Positions 14,001 to 21,585 are shown, numbered from the stretch's first letter. The stretch: 64,000 bases of DNA from Loripinus fragilis (GCA_964019695.1 OZ026514.1:102469845-102533844), one strand, 5' to 3'. The notes: generated by a model not told the origin, from the sequence alone. Made by a program: numbers and translations.

Positions 14001-15842
14001 GTCTGTATACAGTTCTTTTGCCTGGTGTTATTCCGCGGGAAAAGTTAAAAAAAAAACATGAAACCTGTGCACTTTGCGCAGGTTTCATATTTTGTACTCT
14101 TCTTGTCGTTGTACATCTTAAGTCAAATTGTAATTAACCCTTAAAGCGCCAATCACAAATGCAGCAGACGACAAATTTAGTGACATCTTTGTTAACTTTC
14201 GAAAAAGATAAAGTATGATATTTCATAAGAATTCTCTGCCACCAGACAATTCTCGTGAAATTTCATGCCTTATTTATTATTATTTTTGAAAAAGCAGCAA
14301 AATTGTCATCTGCTGCAAATTGTAGGTGGCGCTTTATGGGTTAAATAAGTTTAACATACATGTTATTGCAGGTCGTTACTTGTTTGAGAGTGTGGCCAAC
14401 ACATGGAGTGACACAACTGTCGGTATTGTCCTGCTGGTTGCTGCTTTAGTTGTTCTATGTGGCTGTCTGAGTCATAAGTTTTATTTCAGACTCCCTTGCT
14501 CATTGCAAGAAAAAGCAATTAAACCAACGTCAATCTGGTTTTTAGACAGACGCTTCGGAGCTTATTTTAGGGGATAGAATTTAGTCTGTATACAGTTCTT
14601 TTGTCTGGTGTTATTCCGCGGGAAAAGTTAAAAAAAACATGAAACCTGTGCACTTTGCGCAGGTTTCATATTTTGTACTCTTCTTGTCGTTGTACATCTT
14701 AAGTCAAATTGTAATTAACCCTTAAAGCGCCAATCACAAATGCAGCAGACGACAAATTTAGTGACATCTTTGTTAACTTTCGAAAAAGATAAAGTATGAT
14801 ATTTCATAAGAATTCTCTGCCACCAGACAATTCTCATGAAATTTCATGCCTTATTTATTATTTTTGAAAAAGCAGCAAAATTGTCATCTACTGCAAATTG
14901 TAGGTGGCGTTTTATGGATTAAATAAGTGAAATATACATGTTATTGCAGGTCGTTACCTGTTTGAGAGTGTGGCCAACACATGGAGCGACACAACTGTCG
15001 GTATTGTCCTGCTGGTTGCTGCTTTAGTTGTTCTATGTGGCTGTCTGATCTGTATCGTCAAGACGCTCAACTCACTGCTGAAAGGAAAAATTGCCGTGAT
15101 AATCAAGAAGTTTATCAACGCAGAGTTTCCTGGAAAATGCGGCTATTTCACTGGCTACGTCGCTCTTCTCATTGGTACAGGCATGACGATTCTTGTCCAA
15201 TCAAGTTCCGTGTTTACCTCCGCTCTCACGCCATTGGTCGGAATAGGCGTGATAACAATCGACCGAATGTACCCTTTGACATTGGGTGCTAATATCGGAA
15301 CAACAACCACCGCCATCTTGGCCGCTCTTGCTCAGGAACCGGGAGACATAAAATGGTCACTACAAATTTCATTGTGTCATCTATTCTTCAATATCTCAGG
15401 AATTCTTCTGTTCTACCCCATCCCATATCTTCGTTTCCCCATCAGTATGGCAAAATTTCTGGGAAATGAAACCGCGAAATATCGCTGGTTTGCAGTATTC
15501 TATCTGATTCTCTCATTTTTCATCGTACCGGCGCTCGTTTTCGGTCTCTCGCTAGTTAGCTGGCAGGTAATGGCGGGAGTATTAATTCCTATCGCTGGAT
15601 TCATTATCATTATTGCAATAATTAAACTCATGCAAAGAAAATGTCAAAGACGTTTACCATATACACTAAGAAACTGGAAATTTCTCCCCCTTGCTTGTCG
15701 TTCTTTGGAGCCATACGACAGAGTAGTGATCAAGGTGAAATCTACTATTTGTTGTTGTACGTGTTGTAATGGTGAGGAAGTGACGGAAGAAACTAGTATT
15801 GATAAAACATCAATAGTAAACAAGGAACAAACTGCATTATAA
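1130..15842 (+). CDS. SLC34A2: sodium-dependent phosphate cotransporter, type II (SLC34), 5' incomplete
   Basis: Plasma-membrane Na+/inorganic phosphate symporter, usually apical in epithelia. Five exons (1130-1273, 3630-3821, 7004-7122, 9403-9571, 14950-15842) have GT-AG borders and compatible phases, and join into 504 codons plus stop. Both QSSS family repeats are present: QSSSTTT in exon 1 and QSSSVFT in the last exon, each followed by a GANIGT motif. The conserved VHDMFNWLS stretch follows the first. Exon 4 encodes the large extracellular loop with cysteines and three N-glycosylation sequons. Family members are about 600-700 residues, so roughly 130-190 N-terminal residues are missing. 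The Asp of VHD is, in vertebrate work, found in electrogenic isoforms (IIa/IIb) and is Gly in electroneutral IIc; I infer electrogenic transport. The symbol is the nearest vertebrate name; strict orthology to A1, A2 or A3 is not shown. Introns hold many repeats and broken exon copies. Confidence 0.94.
1575..1792. mobile_element. MITE, 'AAGCGCC' foldback family, copy A
   Basis: About 218 bp in SLC34 intron 1. Both ends are inverted copies of a sequence running from TTAACC through AAGCGCC to GCAGCAGACGAC. The middle is a second hairpin around a CATGAGAA / TTCTCATG pair. The TTAA at the edges could be a target duplication or part of the element. Further copies lie near 3.83, 14.13, 14.72, 43.75 and 61.02 kb. 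Confidence 0.8.
2155..2600. mobile_element. MITE, 'CCTCGG-TGTACAT' family, copy 1
   Basis: About 440 bp in SLC34 intron 1. The right end carries CCTCGGTGTACATCCGAGG and a palindrome around ATCGCTATAGCGAT lies in the middle. The same element recurs at 17.63-18.02 kb (opposite orientation) and 42.72-43.17 kb, where a TIR-like left end with CCTCGGGTGTACGTAAGG is also visible. Confidence 0.65.
3075..3272. mobile_element. diverged MITE of the 'AAGCGCC' family
   Basis: The left end (AAAGAGCCAATCGC, then GTCGTCTGCTGAA) and the right end (GCTGGCGCTTTAAGGGTT) resemble the termini of the better preserved copies. The inner part is unrelated and resembles the element at 52.97-53.2 kb. It stops about 20 bases before the broken exon 2 copy. 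Confidence 0.5.
3282..3402 (+). pseudogene. truncated copy of SLC34 exon 2
   Basis: This matches the intron end and first ~109 bases of exon 2 (3630-3738) with only about four differences that I count. It keeps an acceptor AG (3292-3293) and the [16 protein letters not shown] coding stretch. Homology stops after the codons for NDF, and the frame then runs into a TGA at 3408-3410. It lacks the VHD half of the exon and a donor. Inclusion would truncate the transporter, so it is either a dead copy or a poison exon. Confidence 0.85.
3414..3614. mobile_element. MITE with CTAGGGTAAAGTCGGGTA termini
   Basis: 201 bp with near-perfect inverted termini of at least 18 bases (3414-3431 and 3597-3614), continuing into a less perfect CGGACA / TGTCCG pair. 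It sits between the broken and the real exon 2 and ends 15 bases before the real exon 2. The exon's pyrimidine tract is therefore just outside the element and any branch point must lie inside it. Confidence 0.85.
3630..3821 (+). CDS. SLC34A2: SLC34 exon 2 of 5 in window
   Basis: 192 bp between TTTATTTCAG and GTACAA. It encodes [16 protein letters not shown] followed by [18 protein letters not shown], among the most conserved blocks of type II phosphate cotransporters. It ends with one base of a split Gly codon that exon 3 completes (LEVLT-G-YLYKL), exactly as the family reads. A repeat element begins only seven bases after the exon end. Confidence 0.95.
3829..4041. mobile_element. MITE, 'AAGCGCC' family, copy B
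   Basis: A full foldback element starting TTAACCCATAAAGCGCC and ending GGCGCTTTAAGGGTAA, with an inner hairpin around the CTGCTGGCAGACG pair. The first base is the eighth base of SLC34 intron 2, so only GTACAAT separates exon and element. Confidence 0.85.
4054..5616. repeat. 1.56-kb dispersed repeat with internal ~160-bp tandem units
   Basis: It starts with CAGCTCACCTGTCACGTAG and GTGACAAGGTGGGCTTTTG and ends near GAGCGATCCAGGGCCCATAG. In between, four or five diverged units repeat phrases such as CATAGGCTTATATAGGGAAA, GGGGTCACATG, ACTTGGTATGTAGCATC and ATTATGCCCCT. There is no long reading frame. The terminal phrases look like a widespread mollusc repeat, which is from memory and unchecked. 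Confidence 0.6.
5617..6430. other. SLC34 intron 2, unassigned part
   Basis: AT-rich intron sequence with no coding signal that I trust. A short minus-strand frame at 5718-5909 has no recognisable domain. The phrase 'cgcttactgtaaa' (~6179) and its reverse near 6711 may be the termini of an ~540-bp inverted-repeat element. Confidence 0.4.
6434..6513. repeat. near-perfect hairpin element, ~80 bp
   Basis: Two arms reading CAAACAGTGTGGACCCAGAT and its reverse complement, meeting at TCCTATAGGA. The related short elements at 13576-13643, 19616-19683 and 55549-55613 share the CAAACAGTG ends and a GATCAG core, so this is a family of small hairpins. Confidence 0.85.
6741..6979. mobile_element. foldback MITE, 'TGAGCCAGTGCATGAGATT' family, copy 1
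   Basis: The two ends are inverted copies (TGAGCCAGTGCATGAGATTT and AATCTCATGCACTGGCTCA). Inside is a GCGCATACGCGCAGTCTGAT palindromic core. Other copies: 18541-18718, 28461-28692, 45685-45922 and 46372-46604. This copy ends 24 bases before SLC34 exon 3. Confidence 0.85.
7004..7122 (+). CDS. SLC34A2: SLC34 exon 3 of 5 in window
   Basis: 119 bp from CGATGCAG to GTAAAT. It completes the split Gly and reads [12 protein letters not shown], ending [13 protein letters not shown] at a codon boundary. This matches the family block between the first transport repeat and the extracellular loop. The last ~52 bases of this exon, plus its donor, are the seed of the tandem array that follows. Confidence 0.94.
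7123..8068 (+). repeat. minisatellite of (GA)n plus copies of the exon 3 end and donor
   Basis: Seven copies of the last ~52 bases of SLC34 exon 3 begin near 7189, 7335, 7461, 7621, 7735, 7867 and 7975. Each is followed by the GTAAAT donor (gtaaat also in the one with a diverged AAG border) and a GA-rich run with occasional GATA. All share a CTT-to-CTA change against the real exon, which is silent in the exon's frame. The last copy has extra substitutions. In the exon 3 frame the GA run reads ERER and puts the copies out of frame, so they are unlikely to be used as an exon extension. The array lies in intron 3. Confidence 0.92.
8110..8390 (+). mobile_element. SINE with tRNA-like head
   Basis: It starts GATAGCCTAGCGCTTAAGGC (box A-like) and has GATTCGAATCCCAGTG (box B-like) about 40 bases later, then an unrelated body. 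A mature tRNA fold is not convincing, so I call it tRNA-derived rather than a tRNA gene. It directly follows the GA array. Confidence 0.55.
8582..8715 (+). repeat. 28-bp tandem repeat
   Basis: About four and a half units of AGTAATTAAACTAAAGAAGG followed by T/CGATTACT, differing mainly by one T/C position. It lies in SLC34 intron 3. Confidence 0.9.
8800..9260. repeat. dispersed repeat, also at 59.77-60.24 kb
   Basis: The phrase GTGGCTTAGGCTGCTGTCCG, followed by TTCTAAGGCGGTGGTTCTG, and the preceding AACAGCAGAATCTAGGGCGA recur almost unchanged at 59.93-60.06 kb. There is no coding potential. Confidence 0.65.
9403..9571 (+). CDS. SLC34A2: SLC34 exon 4 of 5 in window (extracellular loop)
   Basis: 169 bp between TTTGATAG and GTAAGA. 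It continues LIIQ with [20 protein letters not shown], then a variable segment with HCC and DHCVEKC cysteines and sequons NKS, NIS and NYS, as expected for the large glycosylated extracellular loop. Its last base joins GT of the next exon to make the Cys of EK-C-RYLFES. Confidence 0.93.
9640..11460. repeat. ~185-bp tandem array in SLC34 intron 4
   Basis: Direct units are recognised by ACTTTGATACCCAGGTGGGT, AAACTGCCCTGG, AATGCGACAAAGAAAACAG and CACATTCAGATAG. The repeat distance between equivalent points is 181-187 bases over at least five consecutive units from about 10440; a diverged unit lies at 10190-10385. The block at about 9680-9910 carries units in the opposite orientation. Confidence 0.85.
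12081..12560. mobile_element. 480-bp element with TAGGCGTACTTCGAATCGAA termini
   Basis: The left terminus TAGGCGTACTTCGAATCGAA and the right terminus TTCGATTCGAAGTACGCCCTA are inverted copies, flanked by TA. An ACTATAG repeat continues both arms. The interior has a 22-base direct duplication containing TCTAGCACGATGGG. No reading frame, so a non-autonomous DNA transposon is likely. Confidence 0.85.
12561..13575. other. SLC34 intron 4, unassigned part
   Basis: AT-rich intron sequence without coding signal. A short inverted pair around GGTGCACATTGGTATTGCCT and AGGCAATTTC lies near 13290-13320. Nothing else recognised. Confidence 0.4.
13576..13643. repeat. small hairpin element, CAAACAGTG family
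   Basis: Imperfect hairpin starting GCAAACAGTGCAGACACAGA and ending TCCACTGTTTGC, related to the 6434-6513 element. Confidence 0.7.
13788..13987 (+). pseudogene. SLC34 last-exon copy 1, open frame with a different C-terminus
   Basis: It has an intact acceptor (TTGCAG) and the first ~100 bases of the last exon with the same frame ([15 protein letters not shown] ... CGCLI). It then leaves the parent sequence at CATAAG and reads [17 protein letters not shown] to a TAG at 13985-13987. Compared with the real exon there are a few replacements (GD for SD, CLAL for GIVL). If spliced, it would stop the transporter before the second QSSS repeat. The sequence just after the break contains TTTTATTTCAG, which itself looks like an acceptor. 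Confidence 0.75.
14134..14344. mobile_element. MITE, 'AAGCGCC' family, copy C
   Basis: TTAACCCTTAAAGCGCCAAT at the left and GGTGGCGCTTTATGGGTTAA at the right, with the inner AAATTTCATGCC / GATATTTCAT hairpin. It is part of the ~580-bp unit that also holds the last-exon copy and ends 27 bases before exon copy 2. Confidence 0.85.
14372..14577 (+). pseudogene. SLC34 last-exon copy 2, open frame with a different C-terminus
   Basis: The acceptor is ATTGCAG. It begins [19 protein letters not shown], closer to the real exon than copy 1, then CGCLS and the same foreign tail ([17 protein letters not shown]) running to a TAG at 14575-14577. Copies 1, 2 and the full exon start 584 and 578 bases apart, so the unit (exon part, tail, MITE) was duplicated in tandem. 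Whether it is transcribed as an alternative last exon cannot be told from sequence; I see no AATAAA close behind it. Confidence 0.75.
14715..14922. mobile_element. MITE, 'AAGCGCC' family, copy D
   Basis: Nearly identical to copy C, as expected from tandem duplication of the whole unit. It ends 27 bases before the real last exon. Confidence 0.85.
14950..15842 (+). CDS. SLC34A2: SLC34 last exon (second QSSS repeat and C-terminal tail)
   Basis: 893 bp from TTATTGCAG to TAA. It encodes about 297 residues: a membrane helix ([18 protein letters not shown]), the second transport repeat ([17 protein letters not shown], then [13 protein letters not shown]), three further helices (around [46 protein letters not shown]) and a basic cytoplasmic tail. 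The tail holds a cysteine cluster CCCTCC, as in vertebrate NaPi-IIb, and ends QTAL, which fits a class I PDZ-binding motif (T-x-L). Vertebrate NaPi-IIa ends in a comparable TRL that binds PDZ scaffolds. Confidence 0.96.
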
Positions 15843-15844
15843 AG

Positions 15845-15850
15845 AATAAA
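15845..15850 (+). terminator. AATAAA two bases after the SLC34 stop
   Basis: A polyadenylation hexamer immediately follows the stop codon. A second AATAAA lies at 16155-16160 and would give a more usual 3' UTR of about 330 bases. Which is used is not decidable here. Confidence 0.4.
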
Positions 15851-16424
15851 GATCTGAGAAACATTTTATAAACCTTTTTATTAACTACTATGTAATGAAA
15901 TACAGGAAAATATTGATTAAATATAATGCATATATTTCACAGTCTTGAAAATATAAAAACTTGTATTTTCGCAGATGTGAAAATACAAGATTTGATATAT
16001 TCATGGGAGAGAAACGCTAAGATTGGAACTACTTTTTCTATTTTCTCATTATGGTCTAAGGGAAGCAACTCTTTATAGCATATCTGTTTCTTTTCTAAGG
16101 GAAACAACTATTTGTGTTTTCTTTTTCTATTAAATTGTAAACACTTAGAAGCTTAATAAAAGAAAGAGCTTTTATTAATTCGTCTGCTACAACTAGAAAA
16201 TCAAAACAAAAGCTAATGTAAAGTAAGATTCGCTTCTCTTTACCTTAAAAGATTATGGGAATTTGTAGATAATAGAAAGAAAATTCAATTTTTTTTTGTT
16301 AAATATGTCTTTTATTTCACTAATGAAATATAAATATTGTCCACTTCACTCGTGAAATAAAAGACATACGTATTTAACAAAAACATTTGAATATCCTCTA
16401 TATAATAATTAGAGACCTGGCTCC
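15851..16424. other. SLC34 3' UTR and flank
   Basis: AT-rich sequence with short inverted stretches: a TTGTATTTTCGCAGATGTGAAAATACAA hairpin spans roughly 15961-15989, and TTAAATATGTCTTTTATTTC and its reverse complement face each other at about 16300-16380. No gene seen. Confidence 0.5.
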
Positions 16425-16655
16425 AAGGTTATAAAACTTTTTTCATGCTCCACTCAACTGTGCACAAAATTTCAGCTGCTCATAAAACCAACAATACTTA
16501 CAAATAAAGAAGTGTCTTGGTTTAAGTCTCTCATATGTTGTAGTTATCATGCTAATAAATGTTAAAATGTCAACAATTTTTGGCATTTTAACATTTATGA
16601 GCAGGATAAATTTTGTGCTCAGCTGAGTTGAGCATGGAAAAAGTTTTATAACCTC
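16425..16655. mobile_element. MITE with AGGTTATAAAACTTTTT termini, copy 1
   Basis: The left end AGGTTATAAAACTTTTTTCA and the right end AAAAAGTTTTATAACCT are inverted, and the arms continue through GTGCTCAGCTGAGTTGAGCA. The middle has inverted TTAACATTTATGAGCA blocks. A second copy lies at 53437-53652. Confidence 0.85.
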
Positions 16656-16942
16656 GGGGCCTGTCCTCTGGGCTGCGGTTGGCAAAAAGCCACGTTATGA
16701 TCGGTCACGACTGGTCGATTGGTAGTCGACTGAAGTGGTTGAATGGTTTGATTAAATTACGGGCATATATTCCTCTGCCTATCATAGGGTCATTTTGTGA
16801 CCTAATTCTTTTAATCCTAACACTTTCATAAATCAAGACAAGGCTAACATATTGCTAATATTTCATGCATCTGTACTATGTTAACTTGTTTCAACCCTCC
16901 ATCTGATGGTAATTGTTCATCCTTATTCTGGTGAACGAGTAA

Positions 16943-17086
16943 AGTAAAACCTGTGTAAAACGGCCACTCTAAAATCACAAATTGGTTTTCAATACCAATT
17001 ATCGCTTAATGCAGGTCAAAAGTATTGGAAATCAGTAGGATCTTTTTTTGTCTATTTCTGAGTGGCCATTTTACACAGGTTTTACT
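16943..17086. mobile_element. MITE with GTAAAACCTGTGTAA termini, copy 1
   Basis: ~144 bp, left end GTAAAACCTGTGTAAAACGG and right end CATTTTACACAGGTTTTAC, with CCACTC / GAGTGG inside the arms. A second copy is at 19066-19207. Confidence 0.85.
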
Positions 17087-17624
17087 GTAACTTTAAAATA
17101 AAACTTTCCAACCAGTTTGGTTGCATGATATCATTACTTACAAGTTATACATATACTGCATTGAAAACTGTGATCAAGATCTGAAGCAACAGGGAGCATA
17201 TCTGTGCTCAATAGGACTATGGTAAGTTCAAACTCAACACCTTTAAGAGATTAGGACCAACACAGTTTTGATAGCAGTTACACACCTTACTGCAATATTA
17301 AAGAAGACACACTTGAGAGACACGCACCTTGCATGCAGTGTAATGCGGTTTGCGATTTTGTTGTCGGCTGATTTTTTCCCCAAAATTAACTTTTCAAAGA
17401 AGTCTTTAATAAATACCATGCATTATCAGAGTGTTAAAGAGTTTGGATCCACATTAGGTCAAACGTTTTGTCAGTCTATATCTGGGTCCAAACTGTTTGC
17501 AAAGGTTATCAACATATGATACTAGCAGGCAAAGAGTAACCAACGCACATAAATAGTAGGGGGGGATTTCATTTCGAATGACCACTGATCCCATTGTGTG
17601 GTGGGGTGGGTTTCAGTGTTTGGC

Positions 17625-18020
17625 CCTTTTGTGGATGTAGTTCTTACATTCGGAACTACCTCGAACTACCTGGATGTACATCGAGGGTCTACTTTGATAA
17701 CGTGAGGCCGACGTCACGGAGAAACAAGCAAGTTTGATTGCAGCGAAATAAACGGTTACAACATTCCACAAGATGCTATATAAATGAAGTTTACATTTTT
17801 TCAATAAAATATGGCTAACCTTCATTTATTATGTTGATAAAACGTTTCAGATAATCATAATAATGGATTTAATTGGACTGAACCCACATGCTACAGTATT
17901 AATTTTCCTTATGCCAGTTCCGGCTAATAAAATGCAGCTTTTTCATATATAGTTATACGCCTTACGTACATCCGAGGCTTGATTCTCGAATTGGGCCGAG
18001 ATTTTCCGATTGGTAGTTCT
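17625..18020. mobile_element. MITE, 'CCTCGG-TGTACAT' family, copy 2 (opposite orientation)
   Basis: It has GGATGTACATCGAGGGTCTA, GACGTCACGG, the ATGAAGTTTAC / CTTCATTTATTATG inner pair and the far end GTACATCCGAGGCTTGATTC. This shows both termini of the family. Confidence 0.7.
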
Positions 18021-18540
18021 TAGTGTCCTTTATAGCTGAATAGAGAGCTGGCTGTTTTACTTAAAGAGACTAGGTCTGTAACTATGTACATTTTTCGAAA
18101 AAATTTCTTTTCTTTTTAAATCATTTGTAAAAATAGAATTAAGTTATGTTTTCACAATTAACATGTTCAGTACAGCTGAAAACTGCACGGAAAAATGAAT
18201 TATCTAATAAAAACAGGTGTTTTTCTTTTGTTTGTAATTTACGTCCCTCCAATAATTCTAGACAGTTGATTTTTAACGTAAATGCTGATGTTTTGATAGT
18301 GATAATTTGTTAAGATTTACGAAAATGGTAAAATGTTTACTTGAATTTTAGTATTTTTACTGTATTCTTGAAAAATAGAAACTTTATTTCTAAAATTAGA
18401 AGATCAAAAGTTACAAACTATGCAGCTTTAAATTGTAATTATGGACCAACCCAGTCTGATCAGTTTTCATAATGCACCTTTACCCAACAATAAAAGAAGC
18501 ATATTTAGCATTGTAGGGAAGGAATCACATAACTAGAAAA

Positions 18541-18718
18541 TGAGCCGTGGCATGAGATTTCCAACAATGTGGCATTTTGACATGTGTAGACTCGGACGAG
18601 CCTCTGCAGCCTCAAGCGACTAACAATGGCTCTGGTCAGGCTGCGCGTATGCGCAGGCTGATCCGAGGCTTTGCTGGTCGCACATACCACATTTTTGGAA
18701 ATCTCATGCACTGGCTCA
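18541..18718. mobile_element. foldback MITE, 'TGAGCC' family, copy 2
   Basis: Termini TGAGCCGTGGCATGAGATTT and AATCTCATGCACTGGCTCA with the GCGCGTATGCGCAGGCTGAT core. Related to 6741-6979 but about 60 bases shorter. Confidence 0.85.
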
Positions 18719-19065
18719 AATATCTATGAGTTGGAACGTTTCGAACTGCGCGTTCAGCGAAGACTCGGATAAGACTAGGCACCAATCCAGTCTGATCAGA
18801 GACTTCACAGTGCACTGTATGTACAGCTATTAGGAACGTAGACAGCAAATCTCTGATACCCAAGTCGATCTATAGAAGTCTTCACTTGGGGCACAGATCA
18901 TTGTAGGTATTTAATGCTCTGAACAGCACCTGATCAAACGAAATTGGAACATCGGTGCACAGTCAATTTACAATAGTTTCTGACTTTGAGAAGAGAGGAC
19001 TAGCTATTTTGTTGTTTCTGTTGCGGTTGCTTTTGTCTTTCTGATGAGTTGGATGACCTGTATAA

Positions 19066-19207
19066 GGTAAAACCTGTGTAATACGGCCACTCTAAAAAAG
19101 ACCGAAATTTGGTTTTCAAAACTTTTGACCTTCATTAAGTTACCATTTGTCATCAAGACCTTTATTTTGTCTATTTTTGAGTGGCCGTTATAAACATGTT
19201 TTACTAC
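19066..19207. mobile_element. MITE with GTAAAACCTGTGTAA termini, copy 2
   Basis: Left end GGTAAAACCTGTGTAATACGG, right end GAGTGGCCGTTATAAACATG then TTTTAC; the right arm is less well preserved than in the 16.9-kb copy. Confidence 0.75.
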
Positions 19208-19615
19208 AATCCTTCGTTTTAATACACGGAGATAAATATCACTTGCTGCGAGGCGTACAATATTTAGTATTTACCTGACAGTAACGTGCCGACTGAAATA
19301 TTGATGACTGGGATGTAAAGCAATAACACAAACAAATTATACAAATGCTCGTTGTATCAGCTAAAAACATGTTATAAATTTAAGACATTTTTATTAAAAT
19401 TGAAGCCATTTTAACATGCTTCCACGATATTCGTACCTAGCATCGAGTATTGGCGTATCTGAAACGTCTTTCATCAGCGTGTCAAACAGTTTTGATCCAG
19501 ATCAGTACCGACGTTAGATCCAAACTGCTTGTAAAGACAAGCTGAAACTACATGTGCATGTACATTGTACCATGCTCTAAAATTTCGAGCACCAGTTGTC
19601 TGCCAAAAGGCCTAG

Positions 19616-19683
19616 CCAAACAGTGAAGACCCAGATCAGGCTGCTTCTGAAGTAATAGTCTGATCAGGGTCCTGCCTGTTTGC
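19616..19683. repeat. small hairpin element, CAAACAGTG family
   Basis: Reads CCAAACAGTGAAGACCCAGA and closes with CTGATCAGGGTCCTGCCTGT TTG, an imperfect hairpin of about 68 bases like that at 6434. Confidence 0.7.
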
Positions 19684-20247
19684 TATTATGATGTTAAGCA
19701 TTTTGTGAATTCCAATCCTAATAACCAACATTTTATATGAGAACAGAAGGATACCGTAAGCATTTAATACTCGAAGGGTAATAATCCAGATAATACTAGT
19801 AACATTATATTCTGATGAATTAACCCACACTTTGCATAATTTTCAAAAAAGGGTTGACCTTTATACTTGTATTTGTAGACAGGGCTTATGCATTTATTTC
19901 AGCGACTAACTGCCTATTATTGGTATTGATCTAGATCATTCCCCAATCAGGAACTACTTTAAATTGTAATTTTGAGCGCAACTGCTAGAAAACGGTTTTC
20001 TTATTGGTTGATAGTCCAGACTGTTATACAAACTTATCACACAAGAATCTACACTTGGAAACCAGATGTAAAAAACAGATATACAGACTGCTATAGTCTG
20101 TTTCACAATTTTGACCAATGTCAAACTAAATATTGTTTACTTTTTCTTCTAAAGTTGAGTCTCCCTGGCGTCTTATAGTCATTTTATTTCAATTGACAGT
20201 GTTTGGGTGAAAGAAGTCAATTTCAATGTTCTATATCTCATACTTAC

Positions 20248-20402
20248 ACCGGATAGGCGGCAATCAAAAACGTTAATACTATCGACGAACGTCGATCGAA
20301 AATGATTAGTAACAGAGTTTTCAATCGAAAACACTGTTTCTAACTATTTTTGATCCGCGTTCGTCGATTGTTAGGAGCGTTTTCAATTGCCGCCTATCCG
20401 CT
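20248..20402. mobile_element. 155-bp MITE with CGGATAGGCGGCAAT termini
   Basis: The left terminus CGGATAGGCGGCAATCAAAA and the right terminus TTTTCAATTGCCGCCTATCCG are inverted copies. A second inner pair (CGACGAACG / CGTTCGTCG) extends the arms. Confidence 0.9.
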
Positions 20403-20659
20403 GTGATTCTTATCCGTGCTTTTGTACGTTTTGCAGTATAGTATCTAGCAATAATCTCCAGATATTGAATTTTATTCGGTAGAGATTTAAAAACCATTGT
20501 TGCTCAAATAGTGTCAATGTTTGAAAGCTGCTGAATATCTTTCTAAAAGCTATTTCTTGTTTCCCGTAAGTTAGCAAATTACATTTTTCCTGTTTAGGAA
20601 ACACCTGAGTAGTCTACCAGTTCTTTCTATCGAGGGAGCCAAAGATCAGGAATCGATAT

Positions 20660-20978
20660 AATCAAGTATCATACTTGTGCTGTGTTTAAAAGTCACAAGG
20701 CAGTTCATTGTGACAATTGTGAGATGTGGGTTCATAATGAGTGCCCCTACATCACAGAAACCCATTATGAAACTCTACAAAATTCCAACTGTACCTGGAT
20801 TTGCCCCAAGTGTGATTTCTTCAATTTTTCATATTCTTTCTTTGATATCAAGTTAAACTTGGAAAATGAAAAAAGATTTGAACCCCCGACAAAAGAAAAG
20901 AAAACTAGGCAACCGTCAAGTGATACAGCATGGCTGAAAAAAAAACTTTCGTCATTAGACTGCAATCTGTCAGTATAA
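20660..20978 (+). pseudogene. LINE relic: PHD-type zinc finger ORF fragment
   Basis: An open frame reads SHKAVHCDNCEMWVHNEC, then TWICPKC, the Cys/His spacing of a PHD finger as found in ORF1 or the N-terminus of many mollusc non-LTR retrotransposons. The first zinc-binding pair is damaged (CAVF where CxxC is expected). A lysine-rich stretch follows and the frame stops at 20978. Read with the endonuclease piece at 21400, this is a decayed retrotransposon rather than a host chromatin gene. Confidence 0.65.
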
Positions 20979-20984
20979 ATAACA

Positions 20985-21365
20985 ACAGTATTAGAGGGCA
21001 ATACAACATATTTACATTTTCGAAGCAATCCTTTAATGAATCTTTGGATTTTTGCAACCGTTCATAGCCTCATGAATTACACATATTTTGATTGACACCT
21101 GCCAAGCTCACTTGCCCGTGCAATACACTTCAAACATCGAACTCATGCAGAAGTGATACTGCTGTTGTGATTGACAGCGAGCCACACCCGAGTCGCACGT
21201 GCAAAACAAGCCTCTTGTTCGCTCCATTGGCTGTCCGTGTTCAAGCTGGCTGTATCGCTTTTCCATTTCACACTCCGACTAAACCGTTAATACGATTATA
21301 TTTTAAATACAAAACTGTTTTAATTCCTAAATTAAAAATAACTTACTTTGCAAGAGACCCGAAGT
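20985..21365 (+). repeat. dispersed repeat, inverted relative to 35.59-35.93 kb
   Basis: Phrases such as CAACCGTTCATAGCCTCATGA, AGCTCACTTGCCCGTGCAAT, CACGTGCAAAACAAGCCTCT and TCCATTGGCTGTCCGTGTTC recur on the opposite strand at 35590-35930. It splits the LINE relic. Open frames inside both copies have no recognisable product. Confidence 0.75.
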
Positions 21366-21399
21366 ATTCATGATTCCACGTACATTCCAAAAATTGAAT

Positions 21400-21585
21400 T
21401 CATTTCTTTATTGAATTATTGGCATTCCTTGATGAACATCAGCCTCATGTGGTAGCTATCCAAAAAACAAAATGTGCAACTTCAGAATTGTTCCCGAAAA
21501 CTTGTGCATACAGTGTTTATAAAAAGACTGAAATCTTCATGATGGTGTAATGTTGCTGGTTCACAAGAATATTGAAACCTACTAT
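21400..21585 (+). pseudogene. LINE relic: endonuclease N-terminal fragment
   Basis: It reads ELLAFLDEHQPHVVAIQKTK, SELFPKTCAYSVYKK and, after a frameshift, VMLLVHKNIE. These match the start of the APE-type endonuclease of non-LTR retrotransposons (normally 'Q-E-T-K'); the catalytic Glu is Lys here. Broken by a stop and a frameshift and cut off by the next element. Confidence 0.7.

Larger units (their letters stand above)
18719..20247. other. intergenic region with small repeats
   Basis: Contains the GTAAAACC element (19066-19207), a hairpin element (19616-19683) and otherwise AT-rich sequence. A second, looser CAAACAGT hairpin is at about 19483-19535. No gene recognised. Confidence 0.45.

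Noticed and set aside
20682..20978. Host PHD-finger gene
   Set aside because: Incomplete zinc ligands and an adjacent LINE endonuclease fragment make a retrotransposon relic more likely.
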